From NCBI GenBank assembly GCA_035610835.1, contig CM069457.1:23926658-23990657 (forward strand): DNA of 64,000 bases. Direction: 5' to 3'. Numbering within the stretch: the stretch's first letter is position 1; every line of letters starts with the position of its first letter. The translations under genes were made by a program, and so were the position numbers. The notes under the pieces are model-generated. The model was given only the letters and a program-made list of their open reading frames with translations, had not been told where the DNA came from and did no database searches. Of the stretch, positions 22,471-35,095 are shown piece by piece. Origin of the DNA: Ophiura sarsii. Taxonomy: Eukaryota; Echinodermata; Ophiuroidea; Amphilepidida; Ophiuridae.

Positions 22471-22570
22471 NNNNNNNNNNNNNNNNNNNNNNNNNNNNNN
22501 NNNNNNNNNNNNNNNNNNNNNNNNNNNNNNNNNNNNNNNNNNNNNNNNNNNNNNNNNNNNNNNNNNNNNN
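22471..22570. other. Assembly gap of exactly 100 N
   Basis: A 100-N run is commonly used for a join of unknown size. It separates the end of copy A from the start of copy B of the same segment. Confidence 0.98.
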
Positions 22571-23271
22571 CTTCACTTCCCAACTCTAGCGTGATGCGGA
22601 TATTACCGTTTTGCTGGAGTAAACAAATCAAGATCCAGAGATGGTTTATAGGCTCACCGTAGCTAGCATTCCTTACTGTTCGTATATATGAATGATACAT
22701 TTACATGTATCAGATATGAATCAAAATGGATAAATAATATATAAGCTCAGTCGTTTCAATATAGGTCTGTACGTATCTGTACCTAACTGTCGGGATTCTA
22801 TCGAAAGCTTCATTCCATGCTTCTGTACAAGTATGACACTGGTAGTAGAATAACAAAATGTTGTCAAATTCTAGACGAAACCATGTTTTTGGCAAAAGTG
22901 TGACGATTAATAATCGTCTCAGGTTAAGTTCATCTCGTGCCGGGTTTGTTTGTTTGCTATTCATCAGGCTAAAAACAGCCTGTGATACAAGGGAGCACAC
23001 TGCTAATTCATTAGTCATTTGGCGTACCGCTGTCACTATTCAAATCGCTCTAAATCAAATCGCTCTAAATCAATGTAGCTTGTGATTTGATCAATAAAAT
23101 GTTTTATATTTTGTCATCTTTTTACAAATGTACATAACTGAAAATCACCCCGAAATTGCTGTCAATATTGTTATATAAACCGACAGAATGTAACCCCACA
23201 TCACAACGATCTTAGGCCCACAGTGGGCCCATGGGACCCTTAATATTTTGTCCACTGTGGACAAAATATTA

Positions 23272-23658
23272 AAGGTATATTATGTGATCTTTCCAAGGAA
23301 CGCCCTCAACATCGAACAAATATTGAGAGCAGATTTTCTTGCAGATTTACATTTCTGATCATAAATCGTACAAACATTCCGAGTAACAGGGCGATACGAT
23401 TCTTAATTACTTCAAAATCATGGTTTTAGAGTGAAAATAAACTGTCGGATTACCCGGGGGATTACCGACAGCTTATTTTACTCTAGTCTAAATTCACCCT
23501 AAAACCATGATTTTGAGGTAATTAGGAATCGTATCGCTCTGTAACTTGGAATGTATGTACGATTTTTGATCAGAAATGTAAATCTGCAAGAAAATCTACT
23601 TTCTAAAAAAAATCATGAATAGAGGGCGCTCCCTGGAAAATATCACATAAGATGCCTT
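23272..23658. mobile_element. TA-flanked foldback MITE, present only in copy B
   Basis: Same family as 2497-2872. TA on both sides (23270-23271, 23659-23660). It sits on one arm of a pre-existing palindrome whose arms read GGACCCTTAATATTTTGTCC and its inverse; copy A lacks both the MITE and most of that palindrome. Confidence 0.8.
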
Positions 23659-24268
23659 TAAGGGTCCGGACCCATAAGGGCCCACACGTTTGTGGTATAT
23701 ATTATTCGGCTCTCATCTGCGCATGCACTGTGTGTAAATCGGCAGTACGGTAATATAATATTATAGCCAAAGTAGATGTGTTTATTAACCTTGAAGAAGT
23801 GAATCCATAAACCCAAATGTGATATCAAAACGTTAAAAAATTGCTACAAACTTAGCTCATACATCCTTTCATCAAATAGATTTTCGTACTCAAGTTTGCC
23901 GGAAGTGCTGTATACAACCGTAGTGTTTCGCAGCCTTTCGCTCCCACCATGGTATCCCGCATGGCATTAACCCTAACACTTTTTTCAGATTTTTTTCTTC
24001 AACGTGGAAAATTGCGCCAACTATATGGGCTGGGTCCATTTTTTTCATCGACAAACTTCCACGCCGGGTGGTACCAACGTGCCCAGTCGTGGTATTTTGT
24101 GGTATATGGTAGGGTTAGGAATTTATATAAACGAAACTTGGACAATTTTTGAAGATAAAATCAAAAAATTGCTTCTTAACCCTAAACTCTACCCCACTTT
24201 TTCAGACTTTTTTCTTCAACGTGGAAATATTGGCCAAAATATCCCCGACCCCACCCCCCCCCCCCCCC

Positions 24269-24326
24269 GGGATTTGATCCAGAGACCTCTAGTACCAGAG
24301 GCGAACGATTCCCCACTACACCACGA
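24269..24326 (-). repeat. tRNA-like relic, copy B
   Basis: Counterpart of 16673-16732. Just left of it a C run is expanded to about 16 C against 5 C in copy A. Confidence 0.5.
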
Positions 24327-24986
24327 GTGTCAAGGCTAGTTGGCGCAGTATATTGCGCCAACTATAATGGGCTGGGTCCAGTTTTTTCATCGAAAATCTT
24401 CCACGCCGGGTGGTACCAACGTTCCCAGTCGTGGTTTTTGTGGTATATGGTAGGGTTAGGGTTATGCATACTACTATGCGATGTGTCATTCTGACCTACT
24501 CAATATGCTCCCGAAATCCTCTCTTGTAGTGATAGGAAAAGAAAGTATAAAAAACTTGAATGTATCCACGCCACGTCTGTCGAGCAATGTACTCATTTAC
24601 ATATTAGAAACAGGCACGTTCGTCAAGTGCATCTTACAATTTATCAAGTATTTGTACAAAATGTTCAGTGGCATTCGCCTTTTTCCTATTTATGAACATC
24701 AAAACATGCATTCAAAAAGTGTTTTATTAGGATTTGCAATTCCGGCGATTCCCTTAACTCATAGCCTTATAGATTTGAAGTAGGTGGGCTAGTATTTTTG
24801 TTGTGTCCCCGACGGATGGGTTGGTTGAGTCTCGGTGACGCCGGGTAAGGTGAACCTTTTGGTAAAGACGCGTTATGCATTAATTCCTAGAATGTTACTA
24901 CCAGAGGACATATTTATCCTACTTGTTTTATTTTAACACTACCATGACTACCGAGATAAACAGAATCAACAGGCTTTTACTGTTGA

Positions 24987-25170
24987 CATCCATACACCCC
25001 CTATGGAAGACATGACCTTAATTCTCAAAACAGGGATTGTAGATTTCAAACGGAGTCGCCCATGTACAATGATTTAATAGGTATTTCCATTTGAAATTCA
25101 CACTCCCTGTGTGAAGTTTAAAGGTAATGTCTTCCATAGTGGGTGTATGGATTTCAAACGGAAAAGCCCA
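24987..25170. repeat. GGGCTATTCC-family foldback remnant, copy B
   Basis: CATCCATACACCCCCTATGG pairs with CCATAGTGGGTGTATGGATT. The right end reads CGGAAAAGCCCAAT. Confidence 0.55.
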
Positions 25171-25881
25171 ATATTACGCTCAAATAAACATCTGAAGTAG
25201 GGCACTTAGGTTGTCTTGGTTCCCCGGGGGGATTGAGGACGAGGTGGGATACATTGCGTGTATAACAAGAAGCCCAATGGGGGTACTCCGTGGTGGCGGA
25301 AACGGGGTAAAAAGGGCGGGAAGGGGCACGGTTTCACGCTCCCGCTTTGCAACCTCTTATATTACCCCACCTCAGACTTTACTTTGTCATTTTTAGGACG
25401 ACTTTGCTTACCAGCTCCAATGTCTTTTCTACAACCTGGGAAATGTATGTACAGCTTCACTTTTGCTCACATATGTCATGACAAGCCTATTGTGTGTGCT
25501 TTTGGAACAAGAGCAGAGCAATAAAATTGGTCTTCTTTTTCTCATGGATATGAGTTTTAATATTCCGACGTAGAACCCCGGTTCAAATGTAAAAATCCTG
25601 GCTATTCAAACACCTGGCAGCACACACCCATCTAGTTGGGGAAAATGTTCTCTAATGTTATATCATTAATAGACTAGAAGAAAAAAAATTGGCGATGGTC
25701 AGCTTCCACAATCCTTCATACGGTGTTCCAAATTTGTAATGCAACGTAATAACCCCGGGCGTAACATCAACGGGAATCAGTAAGAACACTTAGGACAGTA
25801 AAAACTGGGAACTGGTATATTTTCATATTAAAGCCTAAGTCAATACAAAATGTGCGAATATTCTTATAATTTATGAACAAG

Positions 25882-26106
25882 TCATTTTGAAGAAAAACAT
25901 TGGAAGGTTTGTAAAATAATCTCCAAGAATTTTATATTTTTAATTACTTCTAATTTGCCGTGGGGTTCAGGTTTGAAACGATTGGCTACACATCCGCATA
26001 ATTGTATCACCTTTCTCTGAAGCAGCTCATACCTTTTTTTGTACTCAACTTCCCCGTAAGCTTCCACTGCCTCTCCTAACGCGAAAGTATTTTCATGCAA
26101 CGACAT
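25882..26106 (-). pseudogene. Unrecognised coding-like frame, broken in copy A
   Basis: A 74-codon frame reads GEAVEAYGEVEYKKRYELLQ then KVIQLCGCVANRFKPEPHGK, with protein-like charged and aromatic spacing. The copy A equivalent (about 18310-18510) keeps KKRYELL and CGCV but has a stop and frameshifts. In both copies further protein-like sequence (ESREFLGSKILLKY) lies upstream in another frame. It could be a decayed exon or repeat ORF. No family recognised. Confidence 0.2.
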
Positions 26107-26980
26107 ATTTCAAAAGAATCTTTGAGCCCAAGAATTCCCTCGATTCATTTATTCCACCCAAACCTTGAGTAGTGTAGTGGGTGGGGATAATGAGACTTAA
26201 ATGGTGGGGGTATCTCTAGCGACCGTTTTATTGCGTGTCATGCACAATGCATGTTATAATTTACAATATGTGGTATTCATTGATGAATTTTACATACAAT
26301 CAAGATTTCCCCCAGAGCATGGGGCGATGACGACAATCTTTAATATTATACGTCATAAAAAGCGTCGCTACACGCTTCTATTTAGCTCATAGTGATTACA
26401 TAGTGTTCCAAAAAGTAACTGTGCTGATGAAATCACCTCATTACGCTCTATTTAATACCTACGGTGATGAAAAGTAACATATTTTGGCCATATTGTTTTA
26501 AAGTATCACTGTTTTCGTTATTTTGTGAAATGTACGACAATTGTAAGAACTGTGTGTAGCATTCGGAGAAAAACACACCTGGGCAATTCTGTACATCTCT
26601 TAAATGTATTATCTAGGTGGTCTTGTTGAGTATTATCCTTTCAACATATTGTCCTGACCAGGCAGGTATGACAGAAAAGAGAACAGAAAGTTCCCAGCAC
26701 GAGGCTTGGATCTGTCAATACTGGCAACTACAATGTTCAAAATGTGACTATTTTATAAGGAATTTACATTTTCAATTATTTTTAGTCATTTGCAAACTAA
26801 TTAGTCGTATGGAATATCATTTTGATTTTGAAATAGAGATACAATCTCCCATACATCTTACTTGGATGAGTTATATAATGCCTACAGTATCTTGAGTGTG
26901 TATACGGTGCAGTGTAAACACCTGATGTGGTGCTAATAATAGAGGTTATCCACGTATAGCCAGGCAGAACGGACAAAAAA

Positions 26981-27061
26981 AGAGATTCGAACCCGGCCCA
27001 TTCTACATTCAATCAGTGACTTCCACATAAAGGGGTGGGCTATCCAGCCAGGGTCGTAAGG
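26981..27061 (-). repeat. tRNA-derived SINE head, copy B
   Basis: Counterpart of 19382-19461, B-box match GGGTTCGAATCTC retained. Confidence 0.6.
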
Positions 27062-27098
27062 CCCAAATAAATAATACAAAATTATACAAATAATACTA

Positions 27099-27672
27099 AA
27101 GGGTTCAACAAAAGAAAGTATACCACTTTGTTTATGTCATTTTGAGTAACATTCATTTTTTTGTTGTTGTCCAAACAGGCTAGATAGGCATTTAGATGAA
27201 ACTTTTAAGCATAATTTGATACCAAATTTGCCCCTAATAACAAAGATAAACCATGATTAGCACCAATTAAGACAATTAGTCACTTTTCAAAAGTCACATT
27301 TTCAATACACATACGCGGGAAGAAAAGACCACATGCTACCTGTTCATAATCAAATAGCCCGCTCGCTCAGGCACAACACATACAGTTGCACTGTGTGATC
27401 AATATCCATTTCATTCCCGGCCATTCAAAGTGCCACGCACAGCATTTTCTCGCGGCTTGCGTGCATTGAAAATGTGACTTTTGAAAAGTGACCAATTTTC
27501 TTTAAATGGTGCTAACCATGGTTTATCTTTGTTGTTAGGGGGGCAAATTTGGTATCAAATTATGCCTAAAAGATTCATCTAAATGCCTATTTAGCCTTTT
27601 TGGTCAATTTTTTTTTGAATGTTACTCAAAATGACATAAACAAAGTGGTATACTTTCTTTTGTTGAACCCTT
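27099..27672. mobile_element. TA-flanked foldback element, copy B
   Basis: Counterpart of 19499-20070 with the same TA flanks (27097-27098 and 27673-27674). Confidence 0.7.
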
Positions 27673-29943
27673 TACTTGGTACTACAGTGCAGCTACTGTT
27701 GGATGGTACTTCACTGGTACCGATAGTACCTACAGGCACAGGCAGTGTCAGAGTGACCATGATCATGATGCCAGACATGTAGTTTTTCCTTTTTCATTGA
27801 TTTCAAAGTTTATGATTCAACTGTGCATCCATTGACCATTCAATGTAAGTACATACGGACTTCACCAATGTCGATAGATCAAATGCATACGGAATATTCT
27901 AAAAGGAGATATTTCCATAGTGTTGTTATGACAATCACCAGAAAGCAAACGTATCAGACGCGCATTTTCGATTGCTATCGACAAACGTCATTGGTCAAAT
28001 ACTTGACAAATTAACCCTATAAACGACACGCTAAATATAATTCACTAGACTAGCCATCCCTAATGATCTTAAACCACATACCTGCTATTGCACGTTGTGT
28101 ACGATGTCGGTAATTATAGAACATGGAATTATTGGTTGCCAAAATGCGAAGTGCCCAAAACAGGCTGCAAACAAATAATACCACAGATTCAGTCACAAAT
28201 TGGCATGAATGAATGCCGCAAACAGTTTTTAGTTTGGTGTCAGGTGGTCCTCAACTTCTGTAGATATAATATTGTATGATGACGTCACGTAGATGGTTTA
28301 AAATCATCTTGTTTCAGTTTGGCGCGCAAAGCGTTAGCATGCAGTACTACACATTTCACCGTCAACCTTTCGATATTTGTTCCATATGCACGGATTAGCT
28401 TTTATCTCGAAGTCAACGACTCTTATGTTGCTCGTTCACCCGACGTATTCAGGGCACTCGTAGGCTTCCTGGCGGCGTAGTACCCGCGCTAACCCGCCCC
28501 GAGTCCATGAATCAATCTTTGAGTGTTTAGTTTGGATGGCGAGTGTAGGATCACAGATTCCCTTGTTTTATTAGACGAAATAGCTAATGCACTGTGTACA
28601 TATAGCTTCTAATTCAAGAGCGCCTGTTCTAGATGGGGCTTCACATTAAGAGGTTTGTTGTAAACATGAAACTGATGATGAGCATGAAGATGATGAAGAT
28701 GGAAAGTTGAAAAAGCGTGACCTTTACTTCACATACCGTAGTTATGTGTAAAGAAATGTCGTGTGAAATGAGGAATTACTACGAAATTGAGGTCTTGGTG
28801 GTTTTGAAGTTGACAGAATGTCAGCATTCCCTCATCCTTGTAAGCTCTTAACGTAGATAACCTATTTTCTATTGTGTTACGATCCGGGGGGAGGGGGGGG
28901 GGGGGCGGATGTGCCGCGGGAGGTTTAAAATCCTGGCTCAATAGTGTGTTTATACCTCAGGAATGGCTGACTTTGACTTTTTCGCAACTTTGGACCAATG
29001 TTTGGTGGTTTTTTTTCGCGATATGGGACTTTTCAGCACAAATCATACAGCATGTTTCGGGAATGTTTGCAAAAAGGGGACCTATAGAGCGGTACATACC
29101 TGTATACTTCCTATTGCGATTGGTTGTAAACATAACCAGAGTCGACACGCTCAAGATTCCACACCGGTAAATAATTGGAGTCGTTTTTTTGCCTTATTTT
29201 AAAATTCTGTGGCCTTTACCTAATCACAGCTCAAGTAGTCAGAAGAGGCACTTATTGTCCATAATTATTAAATTGAAATTTAATCCTGATTTTAGAACTA
29301 TCATCTAACTGAAAAAAACCCCTAACCCTAACCCCCAAACCTCAATTTTTGAAAACAATTTCGGTGAAAGAAATTGAAAAACATATAGCTTTAAGTGAAA
29401 TGAATATGACACGAAATTTAGGTCTCAGATCGGAGGACTTAATGTTATTTTACCCCCTCATTCTTGTGGGTGAGAGGGAGTCAGGGTTTCGTAAATACGT
29501 TCTTCTAAAAATACGTTAGTGTTTTGTGCATTAACTTCATAAAACTAAAGATAAGACAGCTCCAAAAAGATTTTAGTGATTGACAAATTGAGAGAGAGAG
29601 AGAGAAAGTCATAAATGGGACATTTTGTCTAATGAGGTTAAAAGCCAGTCATTAGAGCGTAATATTACACACAGCCTACTTTGACGGATTATGATAATAA
29701 AGTTCAGACGAACTTTCAATTTAGGACGAAATAATGGATTCTGTTGTTTTCGTTACAACCTGCGTGGAGGCAGACATTAGGCATCTCATCTGCTGTTTCT
29801 ATAGTCACGAGGTCAAGCGGAATGGCTTTGACGATACTTATAGAAGTGCTGATTTTCAGGTCAAATGTCAAATAATTTGCCTTGATAAAACATCACGTCA
29901 AGTCAATGTATATTATAGATAAGAGCAAGTTAAATATCTTTAA

Positions 29944-30201
29944 CACTGTCCACGCGGCTGGCGTCTGCAGAGACGACATTCCAAAATTACACAAAATGTT
30001 TCCAAAACTATCAAATAAGTAAATGTCATTACATATTTGGAATCAATTTGAGAAATGCATTAACATATGTACAGACATACCTAGTATTGATTCAGTAATC
30101 CTTCAGATAGACCTTGAAAGTTGGGAAAGATGTCTGAACAAGTAATTATGTTTTGCAGTTGGTAAACCGAAAGCCGTGTGCGTGGACAATCGTGGTAGTG
30201 T
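29944..30201. mobile_element. piggyBac-like MITE, copy B
   Basis: Left TTAA 29940-29943 and right TTAA 30202-30205. Internal GGCGTCTGCAG and ATTCAGTAATCC as in the other copies. The right terminal repeat is eroded. Confidence 0.6.
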
Positions 30202-30205
30202 TTAA

Positions 30206-30689
30206 GGCGAATGACACATACCTTCTTAGAACATGTCCATACCCTATGGCTTCTGTGTTTTAAATGAGGTCAACATAATTATTAAAGATAGTATTGTGCC
30301 ACACAGTAAAGAATATTTCAAGAGCTTTTCCAAGGTGCGTTGCAGAAACAGTCACACCCACTCTGGCCACATTAGTGACAAAAGTCATGTTCGAAGACAA
30401 ACAAAGACATCATAATCTACAATAGCCTATCCTGTATTGTGCAGAACAGTTCGACGAAAATGTAATAAGCTACAGATTTGCGATGTATTACGAGACCTAA
30501 ACAGTAGGAGACCTTAAGCGGTTTGGGGAATTTCTATCAGAACACGAGGATGTTCATATCTGTTTAATAAACGGAATTTGTACCACAGGCGGCTGATTAC
30601 CTTAAAAATACTGTGTCAATAAATTATTTTTTGTATGACTCAACTTTTCAGCGGTTAGTTATTTTTCTTCGGTAAATTGAGAGATCTTT
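30206..30689. other. Unassigned sequence right of copy B
   Basis: A 60-codon frame at 30233-30415 has no recognisable domain. Nothing else seen. Confidence 0.3.
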
Positions 30690-30842
30690 ATAGGGCTCAG
30701 CATACTCCACAACGCTCAACCGCTGAGCGCAAGCGTTGACCACCGTTGTTCAATCAGGCTGCGTCATTTTGTTGTGGCGGAGCTACTACGCATGTGTGAG
30801 AGCGCAAAGAGTTCGAGGGTAGTGGAGTATACTGAGCCCTTT
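30690..30842. repeat. Small foldback MITE (GGGCTCAGTATACTCCAC ends)
   Basis: GGGCTCAGCATACTCCAC at the left pairs with GTGGAGTATACTGAGCCC at the right, total about 150 bp. Flanks TTTATA and TTTAAA may be an altered target duplication. Confidence 0.65.
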
Positions 30843-32826
30843 AAAAGTGATTAACCTATTTTGCGTATCAAAAGCCCCGATTATACCTCTGTAACACAGG
30901 GTTCATGTTGAAGCATCAATTTAGAACTCTTTCATGTATAATATCTTAATCTTAAACAGCTACCAACATGTAAGCGATCCCCGTTGTTTCTTAGAGAAAT
31001 CGGCGACATTTATATGATACAATATAATACACCTTGGCGCAGTTCGTGGTAACTTATACTAGTTTTGTTTCATAGCGCGCACTTCTGTAGTGCTTCTTAC
31101 TGCGATTCCCCTGCGTATTTATGGGCCACAAACATGCTGAAAATTAAAATACATGTGGGTCAAATACCCTTCTAGATTCCAAATCGAACGCATTTTCGCA
31201 GCATTCATATTTAGCTTACATTTTGGTTGCCTAAAATTACCGCCTGCAGGTATAAGGCCCTAATGAGCCTTCCACTATTTAATGGAAATGTAAACGCATC
31301 AATGAATACAAATGATCATTTGTACGTCATTTCAACCAAGATCACAAACATTTCAAAATCTTATATACATGTAGGTCTCGACTTTGTTGTTTACTTAGAT
31401 ATAACATTATCAACACCAATAGGACTCCCTAAATCTCAAATCAAATGGTATGCATAGGATGCAAAGAAGATTTTAAAGACACCACCACAATGCCATTGCG
31501 TTTTTGCTAAATGCCGTAATTCTGGTCTCCAATTTGTCTCGGTTCCCATAGACTTATGCACACAATCATGACTTCATAGCGCGTTCATAGTTAAAGCGCT
31601 TAGGTTCTAGTTTACATCAATAAATACATTAGTTATCAGTGTTCCTTTTTCTTATGCATCGTGTGAAAAAAACTGGCGTTTGGCACAAAGCATTGTGGGA
31701 TGACCTTAACATCTTCTTTGCATTGGATGTGAGATTCTATGTCTTTATTTGTATAAGGTGAGACTTTGTGGAAACTTTGGGGCGAAACTCTCTGGGATGA
31801 CTCGTTTTCATCTTGGTCATGGGCGTTTAAGGACACCATTCGTTATACGTTATTATTAGCGGAATTCAAGATTATTTCCAAAGTATATAAGAAGATTTCA
31901 CACCGCTAAATGGTTTCCCTAAACGTTTACATGTTAAAGGATTGTTACAAAAGGCCAATTTCTCGTTTATAAAGCGACTGGAATTGTCAATTTGACATTT
32001 CCCTTAAATTTCATGGTATCTTTGATCATTTAATCAAAACAATTATATATGATATCCCCGAAAGTTCCGCGAAATTAGCCCCCAGAGTTGATCAACTGGT
32101 GTAGCGCCCGCATTTATCAGAAAAAGCTGAGTAATGTTGCCAGAACATTTACAATCAAAATGCATCCAAAAAACCTAAAAATGCATTGAAAATATTTCTT
32201 TTTGGACCGTGGTATAAGGTAATAATAGTCCTAATATCAGGGATAAACTACATACTTCAATCATTTAGGAGCAATAAGCATGATAAGTAACATTTCTGAT
32301 TAATTATATTATCATTGGTCCTCTGGATGCCCAGCTGACAAAAGAGTGTGATTGTCGTCTGCAAGGACTGAACTTATCTACTTGTGTGGAATCAGCAGTA
32401 TTTGTGGAAAGTCTATGTCTAAGGACATTATTCATACGGGATCATACATTCCATGAAATGTGGTTAGTCAGAATGTCTGAAATCGTGGTCATCTTCACAT
32501 TCCAATTTTAGAATGTTGATGCCTAGCTTTACAGCATATTCAATAACTATATGATGTAAATTACTATTCAGTGTACTTTTAAGTACAAAGGGCTATCATT
32601 TGCTAGGTATTTTAATATATGTATTAAAATACAAATCGTAGATAACAAAAGGACATTGAAAGATCCCGGAGATTTTTCAAACAAATATTTTACCTTGTTC
32701 AGATGATTTATGTCGAAACCCTCATGTAATGATTTCTTCAAAAAAATCAGTGAAAATGAAAATACATTTGTTCAGCATTTCTGAAGGCCTCTTAATGATT
32801 TTCACTTGTTTGTACCTTAATTACAG
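30843..32826. other. Unassigned intergenic DNA
   Basis: Contains a 67-codon polar frame on the minus strand (31839..31636) and an ATG-less frame on the plus strand (about 32289-32509) with acidic and cysteine residues. Neither shows a known domain or clear paired splice sites. Confidence 0.25.
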
Positions 32827-33045
32827 ATCTCCACCAATTGAATCAAGGAGGTTATGACTTTGCTTTAGGTACCAAGTCACGGGTGGTCTTCAAGATTTTC
32901 CATGGTAAATATGAAACAAATTTGATAGAAGGCATCAGGCATCTGTGGCCATTTAGACGAATGTTTACATAGAAATTAAACAAACTATCAAATTCATGAA
33001 TTTTAGATGAAATATTGCAAATTAAGCTTCATGATTCAGGTGGTA
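32827..33045 (+). CDS. Two weak candidate exons, phase compatible
   Basis: Candidate 1 (32827-32904, 78 nt) follows TTACAG and ends CATG|GTAAAT, coding HQLNQGGYDFALGTKSRVVF. Candidate 2 (33007-33045, 39 nt) follows TTTTAG and ends at a perfect GTAAGT donor, coding EILQIKLHDSGG. Both are phase 1 at each end and would join through an Asp codon over a 102-bp intron. No family is recognised and no further exon was found, so this may be chance. Confidence 0.15.
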
Positions 33046-33703
33046 GTAAGTACATGTGTGAGCATTACGTATTATGTGATAAAACCCAACTTCTGCAAAC
33101 AATTGAGGGACACACGGTTAACGACGGATTAAATTCGAAAACTGATACTGACACTGGAGTTGGTTATCCAACTCCAGCGATTTTAGCTCGTTGCGGCTCT
33201 ACGAGTATTTTTGAATCGACGTTTTCTTGTACAAAGAGGGCTGATTTTTCTTAATCCTTATAGGTGTAAGTTCATACATGTAATACAATTATAAAAATAT
33301 ACTAATCCCAGTTTTTATCATAATTGAGGGCGCAGCCTCCAACACATCTCTTAGTGCCCCTTTAATGGTGGTCAAGGGATGTAGACTCCGATAGACACCA
33401 TTTAACACAAGTTCAATTTTTTTCTCTTTTTGTTGTTGATGCCAAACCATCAAATTTTTGCATACATGCAGGCAACATATATATACAACAATAGCAAAGT
33501 TATTACAAAATGCTTAATTACGACCGGAATCTTTCTAAATTTGATAAATAATCCATTTTTGTTGTAGTTGGATAATTTACCCTTTATTTCTGGTATATGA
33601 TTTTTAACTCTACCGTTACTCAATTTAACAGAGGTTAAACTTAAAAAACACAAAACAAATCAGCAAGAGCTTGACCGTTATCATCATTATGCAGTGCTCA
33701 AAT
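33046..33703. other. Unassigned intergenic DNA
   Basis: AT-rich. A 79-codon frame covers part of it (33015-33254) without a recognisable domain. Confidence 0.25.
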
Positions 33704-34220
33704 AGTAATTGACCAGGTAAAAATTATGTCCGTAACCCCCAAAACTATATCTCTTATGTTAAAATTATAAAACATGAAATTCAGGAGAAATTTCATCACT
33801 TTAATTCGAGATATTGCACGTGAAAATTAACAAAACCATGTGTTAAAAACCAAAATAAAGTACGTTTTTCATTATTGAATTTGTTATTTCTTCACGAAGC
33901 CTGTGTGTGGGTAGCACTAGGCAAATTATTGATTAACTGGTAGCCATAACTCACCGTTCCACTATAGGAAGACGATTGGGGATGTTTCAATTGATCAATG
34001 CAGCCTACATTCACACCTGTCACACTACCCAAGTGTAAACATTGAGATTGCACTTTGTCCCATTCTTGTCGGTGTAGGGTTCATACTTATTAACCAATCT
34101 TTGCGACCTATACTTCAAATTAAAGAGCAGAAATCACTCAATAATCCTATAATTCAATATTTCCAAGTTGGAGGTATAATTGTAGAGTTATAAGCGTTAT
34201 TCATTACCTGGTTAGTTACT
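33704..34220. repeat. Diverged foldback element
   Basis: AGTAATTGACCAGGTAA at the left pairs with TTACCTGGTTAGTTACT at the right. Internal arms are strongly eroded. Ends resemble those of 7146-7730, so it is an older family member. Confidence 0.5.
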
Positions 34221-34619
34221 ATTTTGAGATAGTCTTCATCATGATCTAATTGCATTCTTTTATTTCTGACTAACAGATGTGATGATCGGGATATTATCTC
34301 AGTCGTGATAATGCTACTGGCTGCTCCCAATAAACATAGAGGCAAACAAATGGAGCGATAGTAACTCGATATTTATTGCAGCGGGAGTGTAGGTCAAGTA
34401 TACATGACTATTACACATCATCGTATGAACATTGTACTATTTTCAAAAACTAGTGGTTTTGGAAAAAGTACAATGTTCATCACGATGGTGTAACAATACA
34501 ATAGGAAATGAGTATACTTCCGATAGCATGAATGTTCGCGTCTACACTTTAATCGTGTATGTTCACCTAACACAAACAGTTCCTGGCCAGGAGCTTTAAT
34601 TTTAGCTCATTTAAAATTA

Positions 34620-34900
34620 GTAGTGGAAAGCACGCAGGAGCCACAATACAAAGGTTGTGAGTTCTAGCCGCGCTACGGCCAACATGTTTGTATCCTTGGG
34701 CAAGGTACTTAGTCTCAATTGCCTCGTGGTTTGGAATCGGAAGTCACGTAGAAATGACGGTCCCGTGCATCGGAAGAGCTATCCCCGAGCACGTTAACAA
34801 GGTCACGAACTCCTTCGTAAAGAGTAGGGGATCATCCCGGGTCTGTTACTGTACACACACATATAATATGTATTCCTTATACATACCTCCACCAGGTGGA
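34620..34900 (+). mobile_element. tRNA-derived SINE
   Basis: AGTGGAAAGCACGCAGG (A-box region) and GGTTGTGAGTTCTAGCC (eroded B box) are followed by CCTTGGGCAAGGTACTTAGT, a block often seen right after the tRNA-like head of marine SINEs. The 3' end near 34880-34900 is unclear. Confidence 0.6.
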
Positions 34901-34929
34901 GCCATGATTCATTTCACACAAATTGTCAC

Positions 34930-35095
34930 TGCTGAGCACACACTAGGCAATGATATTCCATTGAAAATAATGTTAATTAAGTAATCATAACTTCAAAAGC
35001 ATTCACTCGATTTTTATGAATGATGTGTCATATAGTGGAGAGGATATTTGCCTGTGTAATGTATGACTTAGTTTGTTGATACCGATTATTGATTT
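34930..35095 (+). repeat. Single arm of the AGCAACAAAAG foldback family
   Basis: TCATAACTTCAAAAGCATTC, then TTTTTATGAATGATG and GATACCGATTATTGATT, match the right arm of 1-516 and of 53448-53930. Confidence 0.5.

Larger units (their letters stand above)
22571..30072 (+). repeat. Duplicated 7-kb segment, copy B
   Basis: Starts at the base matching 15480 and runs past the point where copy A meets the gap. It is longer than copy A mainly through a MITE at 23272-23658 with its palindromic surroundings, a short unrelated insert near 23750-23835 and about 80 bp near 29285-29360 that includes CCCTAACCCTAACCCCC. Confidence 0.9.

Noticed and set aside
22710..23036. 108-codon minus-strand frame in copy B
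   Set aside because: The copy A equivalent is disrupted by stops and indels, and no domain is recognisable.
23775..23840. CTTGAAGAAG ... ATCAAAACGTT resembling a hammerhead or retroelement end
   Set aside because: Core bases are missing and stem II does not pair.
29320..29340. CCCTAACCCTAACCCCC resembling telomere repeat
   Set aside because: Only about two units; too short to call an interstitial telomere. Similar AGGGTTAGGGTTA pairs occur inside the duplicated repeat.
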